From assembly GCA_002633005.1 (NCBI GenBank), contig NMRA01000010.1:1524982-1588981 (forward strand): a stretch of 64,000 bases of DNA, in the 5' to 3' direction. This DNA is from Phoronis australis (lineage: Eukaryota; Phoronida; Phoronidae). Made by a program: the position numbers and the translations under genes. A model generated the notes under the pieces. That model saw only the letters and a list, made by a program, of their open reading frames with translations, had not been told where the DNA came from and made no database searches. Positions 24,810 to 47,192 of the stretch are shown in pieces. Each line of letters begins with the position of its first letter. Position 1 is the stretch's first letter.

Positions 24810-26320
24810 TCATAAAAATAGCCACTTGATGGCGCAAAAGCGTCCAATTCATGTGAAAACGGGAACATGGTATCGCTTTGTAATCGAAAGCTATTTACCA
24901 ACTTTCATAAAAATCTGTCAAGGAACTTCAGAGAAACGAAAGAAAACGGAAAAAATGAAATTGCCACTATAGGGCACAGTTGTTAGCTTCATATAAATAT
25001 AATTCCTAAATTTAATTAAAAAAACCCTGCAGTGTGTTTAGGAGATGCAGCAATGGGGGCAAAACAAATCAAAACTACCACTAAGAGGCGCCACAATAGT
25101 CGAATTCGTTATCGTCAACCATCCTCTTCACACTGAGAACATACACGGCAATTTTCAAAATCACCCTTAGAATGGTTTGATTGATCGAGGGGTGGACGCC
25201 AAAAACAGACTCAAAAATAAGAAAAATGGCCACTAAGTGGCGCAATGTAGATTGATTCCATCCGGAAACGGGAGGATAGCATCATCTCACCAATAGATAC
25301 CTATATTCCAAATTTTGAGGACGTTTGATGATAGAGAGGTAAACCTAAAAAACTAAAATTGACCCTTAGAGGCACACTGGTTGTCAGATCCGTCCAAAAG
25401 TTGTCATCCGTTGTCAACATCATATAAATACACTTGCTTAATTTAGCAAAGATCATGCAAACGGTTTAGGAGACGCCACAGTAGTCGAAGCCGTCATAAA
25501 ATCATGGTCAGCCTCGTAGTAAGAACATACATGCCTATTTTTGCAATCATCCTTAGATCCTTGATATAGGGATTGACGCAAAAAACAGATTAAAACAGTA
25601 AAAATGGCCACTAGGTGGCGCAAACTACGTCAAATCCATCCGAAATGGGAAGATAACGTCATCTCACGAATTGATGCCTATATGCTAAGTTTATGAAAAT
25701 ACGCTGAGGACCTCTGAAGACACAGAGGTGAACATAAAAAATAAAATTGCCAATAAGGGGCACAACGGTAGTCAGCTCCGTCCGAAAGTCGTCATCTTTT
25801 GTCAACATCATATAAATACACTTGCTAAATTTAGTAAAGATCCTGCCAACGGTTTAGAAGATACAGCCATGGGCGCAAAAAACAAAACTGTCGCTACTAG
25901 GAGGCGCCACAGTAGTCGAAATCGTCGGAAAGTCCTCGTCAGTCGTCCTCTTCATAGTAAAAACATACATGCCAATTTTCACGATCATCCTTCGAGCGGT
26001 TTGGTTGATAGAGGTGTGGACGCATAAAAGCAAACTCGAAAACAGCGGAAATGGCCACAAGGTGGCGCAAACTACGTTGAATCCATCCGAAATCTGGAGG
26101 ATAGATGCCTATATGCCACATGTTATGAAAATACGTTGAGGACTTTTGAAGATATAGAGGTAAGCGTAAAAAACTAAAATTGCCACTAGGGCGAACATTG
26201 GTAGTCGGATCCGTCGGAAAAGTTCGCTCATGCCACCCCACCCACAAAAAGGAACCTATGTGCAAAATTTTATGAACGTACGTCAAGGCGCTTTGGAAAT
26301 AGAGCAGCGGGCGCCGGACG
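24810..26320. repeat. Tandem repeat, about 4 units of 380-450 bp, with CTCF-like motifs
   Basis: Anchor GCCACT(A/T)-(A/G)(G/A)TGGCGCAA recurs at about 24821, 25229, 25607 and 26054. Between anchors the blocks ATCCATCCGAAA, ATGCCTATATGC, AAAACTAAAATTGCC, CATCATATAAATACACTTGC and GGCGCCACAGTAGTCGAA recur in the same order. Units are diverged, so the array is old. It lies in the spacer between gene A and gene B. Open frames over it are by-products of the repeat. Confidence 0.75.
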
Positions 26321-27046
26321 GAAGGAGATGACGGCATAATGCGTCCACATACAAATATGAGGGCGCATGAAAAATCAAACACGGTTGGTGTAATAAAACA
26401 TGTTATTTGTATACCCTTGATAACAAGCGTGTGTGTCTCAACCTATACTGAATCAACAGCTTCTTTGAGGTTCTGGTGGGATTCGAGGTCATGCGTCATT
26501 AATATACCCCATTTGGGAAACCGCAGCAGCTGAAACTTCGGTTGAATGCGTTGTGGGCGTCTTCCAGTAGGTCGAGACCTTGACTGAAGTCTAAAGAGCT
26601 GGGCTTTTTTTCTTCGTATTGTGAGGGGCAGGTTTCAAAATCAGTCAGGTAAAGACCAGACCAACTACGTTTGTGCTTTCTGGTATAATGAGAGCGACGT
26701 GAAGCGTTGGTATTTCATACGAAATAACAAAAGGGGATGTGTCTAGTTTCAGGTTGTAATGCATTTGCATTTTTGATCAGTGGAAGGTTTCGATTAACGC
26801 AGCTAAGCCACACCTATCATAGTTTTTGTTACAAATGTCCCAAAACCTCAAAGTGAACAAGGCGTAGCAGGGTCGTCTACTGGCCAATTAAAATTGGAAG
26901 CGAATAAGGACAAAAACTACTGTAACAAATTTCCGCTAGTTTTGAGGTGATGTACATCAATTCAGCCACACCCAAGTTTTTCCAAAATTGTCCCTGCGTA
27001 AAGTCCTTTTCAAGCGCACTACACCACCAGCTTCCCAACACAAACT

Positions 27047-27905
27047 TCAGGCCCCTTGTCTGTTTACGCTAGGATTATCAACTCTTTCATAACTAGCTTC
27101 CTTGACACCTCTCCTGAACCAATTTTCCTCTCTATCCAGAATTATAATATCTTCCAGGGAGAAAAAGTGCTCTGTGGCGGCTATACGACTAAAAACCGCA
27201 GAATCATAGCACTCCCCATAACTGCGCCTACCATGTTGATTGATACGACTTTTCAGGGCTTGTTTGGTTTCCCCAATGTATGCTTTCCCACACCCTGGTT
27301 CCGAGCAAGAAATGCCATACACCACATTTGATCTTCTCTCTTTGTGGTCTTATCTTTCACATTCATCAGCTGACTGCTTATGGTGTTAATAGGTTTGAAC
27401 GCAACAGATGAGATTTAACCTGGTCAGAGATCCTTGGCACAAAAGGTAATGTTATTCTGATGTTTCCCCTGTTGTCAGGCTGCGTGTTCTGAGGCCTGAC
27501 TCCGCAATGGTTTGCCTTGTTGAATGACCACTCAGGATAGCCACATCTCTTTAATACTGTTCTGTTGTAGTCCAATTCAACGTCAATTCCCTCCTCCGTG
27601 TTGGGGATGGTATTCGCACGATAGTCCAACGTTCTAATCACGCCCAGTTTGTGTATCAACGGGTGATTGGAGTCAAACGGAAGATAGTAGTCCGCGCGAG
27701 TGGGCTTCCTATAATCCTTGGTCTTAATACGCTTGTCAATAACAGTCACTAAACAATACAGACACGGCGAAGAGTTGTTTCTAGATTCCTCTCAATATAG
27801 ATATCACATCGATTAATGTGTTCGAAGAACCCTATCTTTTCAGAATTTGTGAGCACTACCAACGTGTCATCTACATATCTCAGCCAGAGTCTAGGTGGAA
27901 CTACA
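27047..27905 (-). mobile_element. Penelope-like retroelement fragment (RT core end plus GIY-YIG)
   Basis: On the minus strand, 27905-27749 encodes LWLRYVDDTLVVL, the catalytic YVDD box of a reverse transcriptase. 27749-27378 (other frame) encodes the downstream RT/linker region (HPLIHKLGVIRTLDYRA). 27325-27047 encodes a GIY-YIG nuclease (GCGKAYIGETKQALKSRINQ). RT followed by a GIY-YIG nuclease is the Penelope-like order. Frame changes and the missing 5' part of RT make it dead. Confidence 0.75.
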
Positions 27906-28256
27906 GGGTGTGGGAAAGCATACATTGGGGAAACCAAACAAGCCCTGAAAAAACGTGTCAATCAACATCGTAGGCCCAGTAATGGGGACTGCTATGATTC
28001 TGCAGTTTTTAGTCATATAGCCGCCACAGAGCACTCTTTCAACCTGGAAGATATCATGATTCTGGATAGAGAGGAACACCCGTTCAAGAGAGGTGTCAAG
28101 GAAGCTATTGATGAAAGAGTTGAGAATCCTAGCCTAAACAGACAATTGAGCCTGAGGTTTCTGTTGCCAAGGACGTGGGATAGGGCACTGAAAAGTATCC
28201 CGCGCGAACTGTGGTGTGGATCACATGACGAGTCACGTGACACCTCAATGGCCTGA
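27906..28256 (+). mobile_element. Second Penelope-like fragment, GIY-YIG part, inverted
   Basis: The plus strand encodes GCGKAYIGETKQALKKRVNQ and continues through SLRFLLPRTWDRAL to a stop at 28254-28256. It is nearly the same as the minus-strand copy at about 27300-27050 and is joined to it head to head, at about 27905, with no spacer. An AATAAA follows at 28346. Only the nuclease end is present. Confidence 0.75.
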
Positions 28257-28259
28257 TGA

Positions 28260-29590
28260 AGTCCTCGAGAGAAGGACGTAACGTAGCCATCTCTATTTAA
28301 CCGTAAGTCCAGTAATTGATTTATTATTTTTCTACCTTGAACCAGAATAAAGTATACATGTATAAAATAATCACAAACAAAAAAAGTTTTAAGTCTGGTC
28401 CCCACGCCACCTGTTGGTAACATATTCATACATATACATGTACAATGTAGAATAATATAACGCACCCTAGAAAAGGAAACAACTGTTGTACGCTGCGGTA
28501 AAGCAATGATAGCAAGCATTTGAGTTCATAGATTACCCCAAGCTTTATACATGCAGGTGTAGATTTAGGTGCCAGGTGCCGTTGCTGCCTGCATTAAACT
28601 GGTGTGTTCGGCGTCAAGATAATGAGCTCCGGTAAGCTATTGGTAAGCTATTTCGTAGCACAAAAATTACAGTGAGAAAGGTAATGTTCTTGCACGCAAT
28701 TTAACCTGCACTTGAAAATTTTATGATTTAGTGTTCATTGGTGGTCTAAGAATTTTGGTGGATGGTTCCGTAAATCACGCTGACATCCACAATGTCATAC
28801 TTCCATGTTTAAATTCAATTTCATATTCACATAGGAGTTATAAAGAAAATAAAACGAAATACATTTGTGAAATGCTATGAAAGTAAATTTCTATATTTTT
28901 GAGTTTGTTTATCCCTAGAAACTCAATAATATTATGTGGTTTATCCAAGCTCATATTCATTAAATCCAAATGTTTACTACAAGGATTTATCGGTGACAGG
29001 TACTTTTCCTTTTTTTGTTTTGTATATATCGTTGATCTGCATTGAAAGTGTTGGAAGCACACCATAAAACCACCGTACGCTTTCGTTCATGCTTAATGGC
29101 TGTGGTGCCAAGATGGCAGACGGGACTGTCGTTATGCTTACATGTTTGATCTCATATTGGGTGAAAGTAGATGTACTAGCTTGGTTGCAATGTGGGAATT
29201 ACCCATTGCCCAAAGCAACATGCAATGTTGGAGACCAGAATTAGCAAAAATTACAAAAATTGGAAAGGTCACAAATGTTTTTTACAATTATCAGAAAGAA
29301 ATGCAATTTGTCCGACAAACACTTCAAGTGCAAACAGAAATGGGCCTTGCTGATTCTAGAAAAAAATGTTGCCTGTCAACGCCTTCCCACCACACAAATG
29401 ATTCGAGTCAAGAGCACCTCTGAGAGGGAAAGTAACAAATTGTGCGAGCAGAGCCACTCTGCAAAAATTCCATGGAGGTAATGGCCAAAGCCTCCGTTTT
29501 ATGCAGTTTTCACTGAATTATCTTGCTGCTAGAATTCATTCCACTGAGGTTAGATTTACGTACGCGTAAGTTTTAATACACTTCGTTTAC
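28260..29590. other. Intergenic, 3' flank of gene B
   Basis: I see no supported gene. The 3' UTR of gene B should lie just left of 29591, but no confident polyadenylation signal was identified on the minus strand. Confidence 0.4.
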
Positions 29591-41598
<12,008 letters not shown>

Positions 41599-41974
41599 GG
41601 CATCACTCACTGAAAAAGATATTTTGAAGGAACAAACTTTGCTGTAATGAACCACCAACAATTCACATATCTATATCAATGAGTGCTCCATTTAGGGGTT
41701 TACTTTTTAAACAGACTTCAAAAAGACTTTTCCAGGAATATACCTACGAGGACTGAGAGCACAACTCTTGCACTTACTTTATTCCAAATTATGTAACGTC
41801 ACAAGCTACTTATTCCTTAAATTTGCTGTAAATCATATTTCATTGTGTTAAAAGTATCAGCTTTCACCGACAGCCAGCTTCATTGCTCATTTAATAAAAT
41901 AATTCATCCTTTTATCTAGGCTCTCTAATAGAGGTATCTGTGTCAAGATAACATAAATTGACAAAGGAGTAGAT

Positions 41975-42125
41975 ACAATGGCGTATTTGGAGGGGGGGGC
42001 ATTGCCCCTAAAATATCCCAGATTCCATATGGTAGTTCGGGGGTGCGAATGTCTGACGGGCAAAATCGTGGCTAATAGTCTGCCCTTCCCCCCACCCCCT
42101 AACTCAAAATCCTGGATCTGCCCTT
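41975..42125 (-). repeat. Dispersed GGGGCGGATCC-type repeat, copy 4
   Basis: Same orientation as the 10835 copy: GCCCCTAAAATATCCCAGATT, GGTGCGAATGTCTGACGGGC and the terminal AATCCTGGATCTGCCC. A G run marks the left side and a C run the right. Confidence 0.6.
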
Positions 42126-43454
42126 GAGATATCCGCACAGAAGGGACGGCAGCTTCATCGGGTTGATGAGGCAGGGTTAAGGGACGACGGGCATGCGGCA
42201 TAACATAAACATTTTTTCATAGAACAGTTCATGGTTTGTAAAAAAATGGTTCTAGGGTTCAAAGGCGAAATACCAGCTTTTGAATGTGAAACATCGTTAC
42301 GGTGCTTTGTACTTCTCAACATTCCAAAATCGAAAGGGGAATCCTTTGTATGAACTCACGTAAGAAACGTCTAGGATACGACACTACGAACACGTTTCAT
42401 TACTTCATGAAATGTTGTAAAGCGGTCGACAGTAAACAACATAGTCCCACACAAGGGTAAACTGAAAAGGTTTAGCCTATCACTAGTAGCTATAACAGTC
42501 ATAAAAAAGAAAAACAAGTCCCGCATATTTGGCTGTCTTAGGTGAATTTCATTTTTTGAAAAAGTGAGGTTTAACTAATAAATCACCCCACTGCCAACTC
42601 GATATTCCATAAAAATGGAGACCAGGACAGAGACCAATCATGCTTTGTTTGACATAATATCCCTTAGCGGCCCAGTCTTCTCCAACTGGGTCGTCCCGGA
42701 TTATACAGCGTCACTCGAATCTCGCAGTATTAACTCACATGTCACATGTCATTTGTTGTCTGATTCTTTACAAATTTTTCTCGGTTGTTTTACTCTATAC
42801 GGGCTTCCAATTAATGCCTACGAGGCATCACTGCTGTGCTACGGTCCGCAACTCCGACGTGAAAAAGTTTGATAAACGGGGATGCGTGATCTGAAATTTT
42901 TCGTCTTCACAACGTCAATGAGAGACCCGAAAATGTGTCTGATTTCCACAAATAAATGACGCACTTTCTTATCACTAGGATAGAGGACAGTTCTCTCGCA
43001 GTGTTCTTAAACACCCTAATTCACGCAACCCGATCACCACCGGTGCTTTAGAAAAATACAAAATGACACCACTGAGATGAAATATTTTTTAAACAAAATA
43101 GAACGTATATAAATAAACGGTGTTCTTTGTAGACTGGAATAACCCCTGACAGTCAGACGTTCCCTACAGCATTCTCTATTCAATGGCCATGGAGAACTAA
43201 GTGAGATGGAGGTACTTACTGTAGTTATTGTATAATACACGTTTGGTACCACCATTTTGAGGTCTATATGCATAACACCCCCAATTACCCAATCCCAATT
43301 AAACACTTTTACGCCTGAAACCCCTAGCTTCTAAAACAGTTGCCACCACTGCTCTCATACTTACCAATACATTAATTAAAGAGACAAAAATGTAGACAGT
43401 AGTTCTAAACATGCTCAGTATCAGTAATGCTGAAACATATTGACCCTACATGCG

Positions 43455-43710
43455 GGGATCCAGGGGGGGTTCTTGGGGCTCCAACGAGCCCACCTCCACC
43501 CCATTTGCCAAAGTTGGCAAAGAGATCCGCCTCAGACTCGAACAATTACTCTTAGACAACAGATGAAAATCCACTAAAAAGGGTGTGAATGCTCAAGCCA
43601 TGACTCTGCACTTGTTTTTTTTAGTCCCCCCATATTTCTGCTAGTAAAAAGTCCACGTTGTTGAAGGCTCCAGCCCCCTATATTTGAGGCTGGGTGCGCA
43701 CATGCTCTAT
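43455..43710 (-). repeat. Second dispersed repeat family, inverted copy
   Basis: Read in reverse it gives GAGGCGGATCTCTTTGCCAA then TTTGGCAAATGGGG and ends CCCCCTGGATCCCCGC, matching the 47835-48005 copy. It also has the TTTTTTAGTCCCCCCA / AGGCTGGGTGCGCACATG words of the first family, so the two families may be related composites. Confidence 0.45.
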
Positions 43711-46700
43711 GGTCTACTTAACATTGCACACGGACACACCAATATCATTACACTATAAGTAGTTTTGTTGTTTACACAGGCATTTGTGGTTGCCAGAAGT
43801 GATCGATATTGATCCCACTGTCAGATTCAGTTGATGTCAAATGCCTTGTGGCAAGGTGCTTTAAACCAAGAACCTAAACAAACACACAATTTAGTTTGTA
43901 TAAATAGTGCTCTAGATAAAGAACACAATTCAGGTCAGGTATGATATACTGTAGTTCGACTATCAAAAAATGTGCGATCGCCGAAAGAAATGCAGTTTAT
44001 AAAAAAGTGATCGAGTAATGTTGCTGGGAATATGAACAAAAAAAAGGATCGTACGATCACAGACGGGTTTCGTGACATCATAGTTTCATTATCGATTTGA
44101 TGATCGTCTGGGATTTTCCAGGTTGCGACATCATGTGGTTGAGCAGCAACCAGGCATGCGGGTGACTTAGCATAGCGATTAGCGCCGTGCAAGCATTTAG
44201 CTACACTACTTTCTTCCCCGGCCGGTTTCAGACGCGTACTGTACGATTTGCTTATCATTGCCTTGACGCTGATAAGTGCTATTTATTCTGTCTCGTTATG
44301 AAGAGAAGAAATTGTGTGGATACCGTAGACTTAGGCTACATCAAAACTAGATTACATCGATCATTTCGACTTCTGTGCTATCTTTTAAGCACTATTGTCT
44401 CAAGCATAATTTCTGCCGCAAATGAACACACTCAAAAACACAGAATGACCTAGTGCGGCCAAACAAGCGCATTGGGGCAAGCGGCGAACACACATAATTC
44501 AGTCCACACAGGTATTTCCTTTGTTGTGTGCTTATGGTACATATACGCACAATGCAACAATTATGAACAGCAATTGCACATACAATTGATGGTCACATGA
44601 CTTTGTCCACCCTCTTTCGAAACCATTGCAACAACAATAATTGCTTCATCTTTGGGGTCAGTCCAATTCGTTTTGGTAATAGCATATATCTGACCGCATG
44701 AATACTTATGTTACATGGCTACTTATACATAGTTCTATGTATACTACTTTCATCTATGTTCTGTGTACAACCTAGAATAAATGTATTGATGCTCATTGTG
44801 AAAAATCTTTTGCGTGTCTAATTCGTTTTGTGATATCAATGAGACGATGACAAATTTGCACACTAGAATGAAAATGATGAGCTGAACTGATACTGGTGTA
44901 CATCTCCATATAGGCCCTAGTTGACGTTGACCGAAATTAAACGATGGCCCTCTTGGGATATATTAAAAAGACCCATTTCTGTTAGAAATCAGCAGCAAGG
45001 TCGTAAGCGAGTAAGAAGAGAGTACTGACTCCTGAGTTTATGATCCGTGATAAAGGACCGACTCTGTATGTATTGTGCGCTAAGGTTGTTATTTCTTTTC
45101 ACCGCAATCGGTGGACATGAAAAATTATACACGTTGGATCCATTCACGTTTTCATGATAGATAAGCTTGACGTACACTTAAGGAATACAGTCTGATACAA
45201 GTATACATCTCAGTAATGCTGGAAAGCAGGGCCAGTGTTGTGGACCATGTACAGTCCGGATACCTATCGTCGTCAGGCTCCAACAAAAGGTCGTCCGCCA
45301 TCTTCTTTCGCGTGCCGTGCAGCCACGCGGGACTTAGCGTTCCAATTTGGAGTGCTCGTCTGCACGTTAGGTACCAACCTCTCGGGAGAAACACGCATGG
45401 AAGAACTGAGACTAAAATTAATGCATTTACCGACTGTTTTTTTTTTTTTGAGACCACTCGAAAACTTGTAGAATTTACTAATGCACTTTTTTGTTCATTT
45501 TCAGAAGATATTTTCGAAATTAAATTTTCTTCAGACGGAACAAAAACCTACCCAGATATTGTTTATGCAATGTATCTATTTGTCCCAGGCACCAACCGAC
45601 ACCCGTTAGGCCAAAGGAAAAACGCAGCAGACAAATGGAACACGGTGGGTGCTTAACAGTTTCGGCCCACGCCTTGGTCATCAAAATATTGTCCACGTGT
45701 TTTTTATTGCAAAACAAAGTACTGAGCTCAACATTTATGTTGAAATTTTTGGTTAAAGCATTTTGAGTTGATTTGAAGAAAATTAAAATACTTGAATTGA
45801 TAGAGAATGGCCACCAATAAAGTAAAACATTGACTTTATTTCACTATATTGCATTGTTACATACAACACAGCATGACATAAACAAAAATAAACGAAGAGA
45901 TTGAGCAATAAAATGCAAACTTGGGTGTTTATTTATTTATTTATGATTGCAGAAGCCTGTTAAAGGTGAGAAAATATCAAACAATACGATATTGGTTAAT
46001 TTATTAGAACAATTGTATCGAGGTTCAATGATCAACTTGCACCGACAAAGTCTCAAAGGGTTACAGTTCTGTTTTGGCTGACAAGGTGTTAACAGAGAAT
46101 GAAGAAAAACTGAAAAGAAAAAGAAAGACAGCAGAGATAAGTGGTGTTAAGAACAACAAGAGCAAAATGTCAAATAAAGAGGACACAAATAGAAAAAAGT
46201 AAGGTCTATCTGGAATAAAGCAATTGCGATTTATTTTCCAGAACTGAAATTCTAAATCAATTTTAATCGATTTAAAAATCGATATCATACTAGTAAAACA
46301 TTTTGTGGTAGTAATAGAATTGCTGTAAACCACTTTCCACTATTTTCTTGGCCTTTTTCTGTGTGGTTTTCTGTTCTTTCAAAAGGCGGCAGCATATGAC
46401 GACCATAGGAGTCATTATAAAATGGCTGCCGAAAAGCAATGCACAGTTCAAACAACTCGGCATAAATAAAAGAAAACATTTGAATCAACTAATACTATGG
46501 ATTTGTGAGAGTCAAATCAAGTTCTATGCAGAGCATAACTTTGAAGTGGAATAATTGGGTGAGTACGACAACAAGCCGGTTTTGCTTAGGCGAACGACCA
46601 TTGGGTTCCCGAGTATAAGTGTAACGGCTATTTTGTACAGAAAACAATGAATCGAGATAAAGAACGAGTACTGTAGCACGACAGGAAAATATGTATGTAC

Positions 46701-46845
46701 GTACCTCAGATTGACACAGTTACACGTGAATGATTATGCCAGTAAATGTATTCAAAGGATATTCCTGTAAATAACATCCATCGAAGGACCGCAACAGCCA
46801 GCATTTCTTCAAAACTGGCTTATCTCGAGCGCTTTGTTGTCAGAT

Positions 46846-46927
46846 TTCTTCGAAATCGTGACGTCATTGGAAATTCCCAACTTACGCCATCACAGCCCAA
46901 TCAGCGAGCCAGAATCACGGGATTTCC
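46846..46927 (+). promoter_or_regulatory. Cluster of STAT-, CRE-, NF-kB- and CCAAT-like sites upstream of gene C
   Basis: Within 82 bp, ending about 58 bp before the ATG of gene C: TTCTTCGAA (GAS-type TTCN3GAA, 46846-46854), TGACGTCA (perfect CRE/ATF palindrome, 46859-46866), GGAAATTCCC (NF-kB consensus, 46869-46878), CCAAT (46897-46901) and GGGATTTCCA (fits the Dorsal/Rel GGGW4CCM form, 46919-46928). Spacings are short. Motif matches are seen directly; function is inferred. Confidence 0.5.
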
Positions 46928-46984
46928 AAGGTGGTACTTCGATCTTCATCTCGCTGAAGCAGATTAGGTTCGAAGGTGTCGACA

Positions 46985-47192
46985 ATGTCGGAAGAAACCC
47001 GGCAATCTATCGACACTGGTGAACATGTATATGAGAATGCTGTGCTGGTCAGCAATATTCAAAATCTTTCTGAGGAGCAGTTAACAATCTACTTCCAGAG
47101 TGAGTCGAAAAGTGGAGGCGGGGAAGTCGCAGTGAACGGTTTCAGACGCTTACACGATGACTGCGCGGTTGTGATTTTTCGCGGAAACTGCA
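46985..47192 (+). CDS. Gene C exon 1 (start, RRM 1 N-terminal half)
   Basis: ATG at 46985, with an in-frame TGA about 27 nt upstream and no ATG between, fixes the start. It encodes MSEETRQSIDTGEHVYENAV then LTIYFQSESKSGGGEV and beta3 (CAVVIFRGNC). The donor is GTGAGT in phase 1. It is close to gene B exon 1 (shared EEQLTI/KEQLTI and GGGEV). Confidence 0.85.

Larger units (their letters stand above)
41599..46984. other. Spacer between the head-to-head genes B and C
   Basis: 5.4 kb between the start codons. It contains two dispersed repeat copies (41975-42125 and 43455-43710), simple AT-rich sequence and, at its right end, the putative promoter of gene C. No supported coding exon. Open frames at 45216-45656 and 46061-46333 lack domain or splice support. 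Confidence 0.5.

Noticed and set aside
24810-26320. CRISPR-like array
   Set aside because: Units are hundreds of bases long and diverged throughout, with no short identical repeats and unique spacers; the genome is eukaryotic.
25939-26382. Minus-strand open frame of 147 codons
   Set aside because: Runs through the diverged tandem repeat; the protein shows only the repeat's periodicity.
45216-45656. Plus-strand open frame of 146 codons between genes B and C
   Set aside because: No domain, overlaps an equally long antisense frame, and does not join in phase to gene C.
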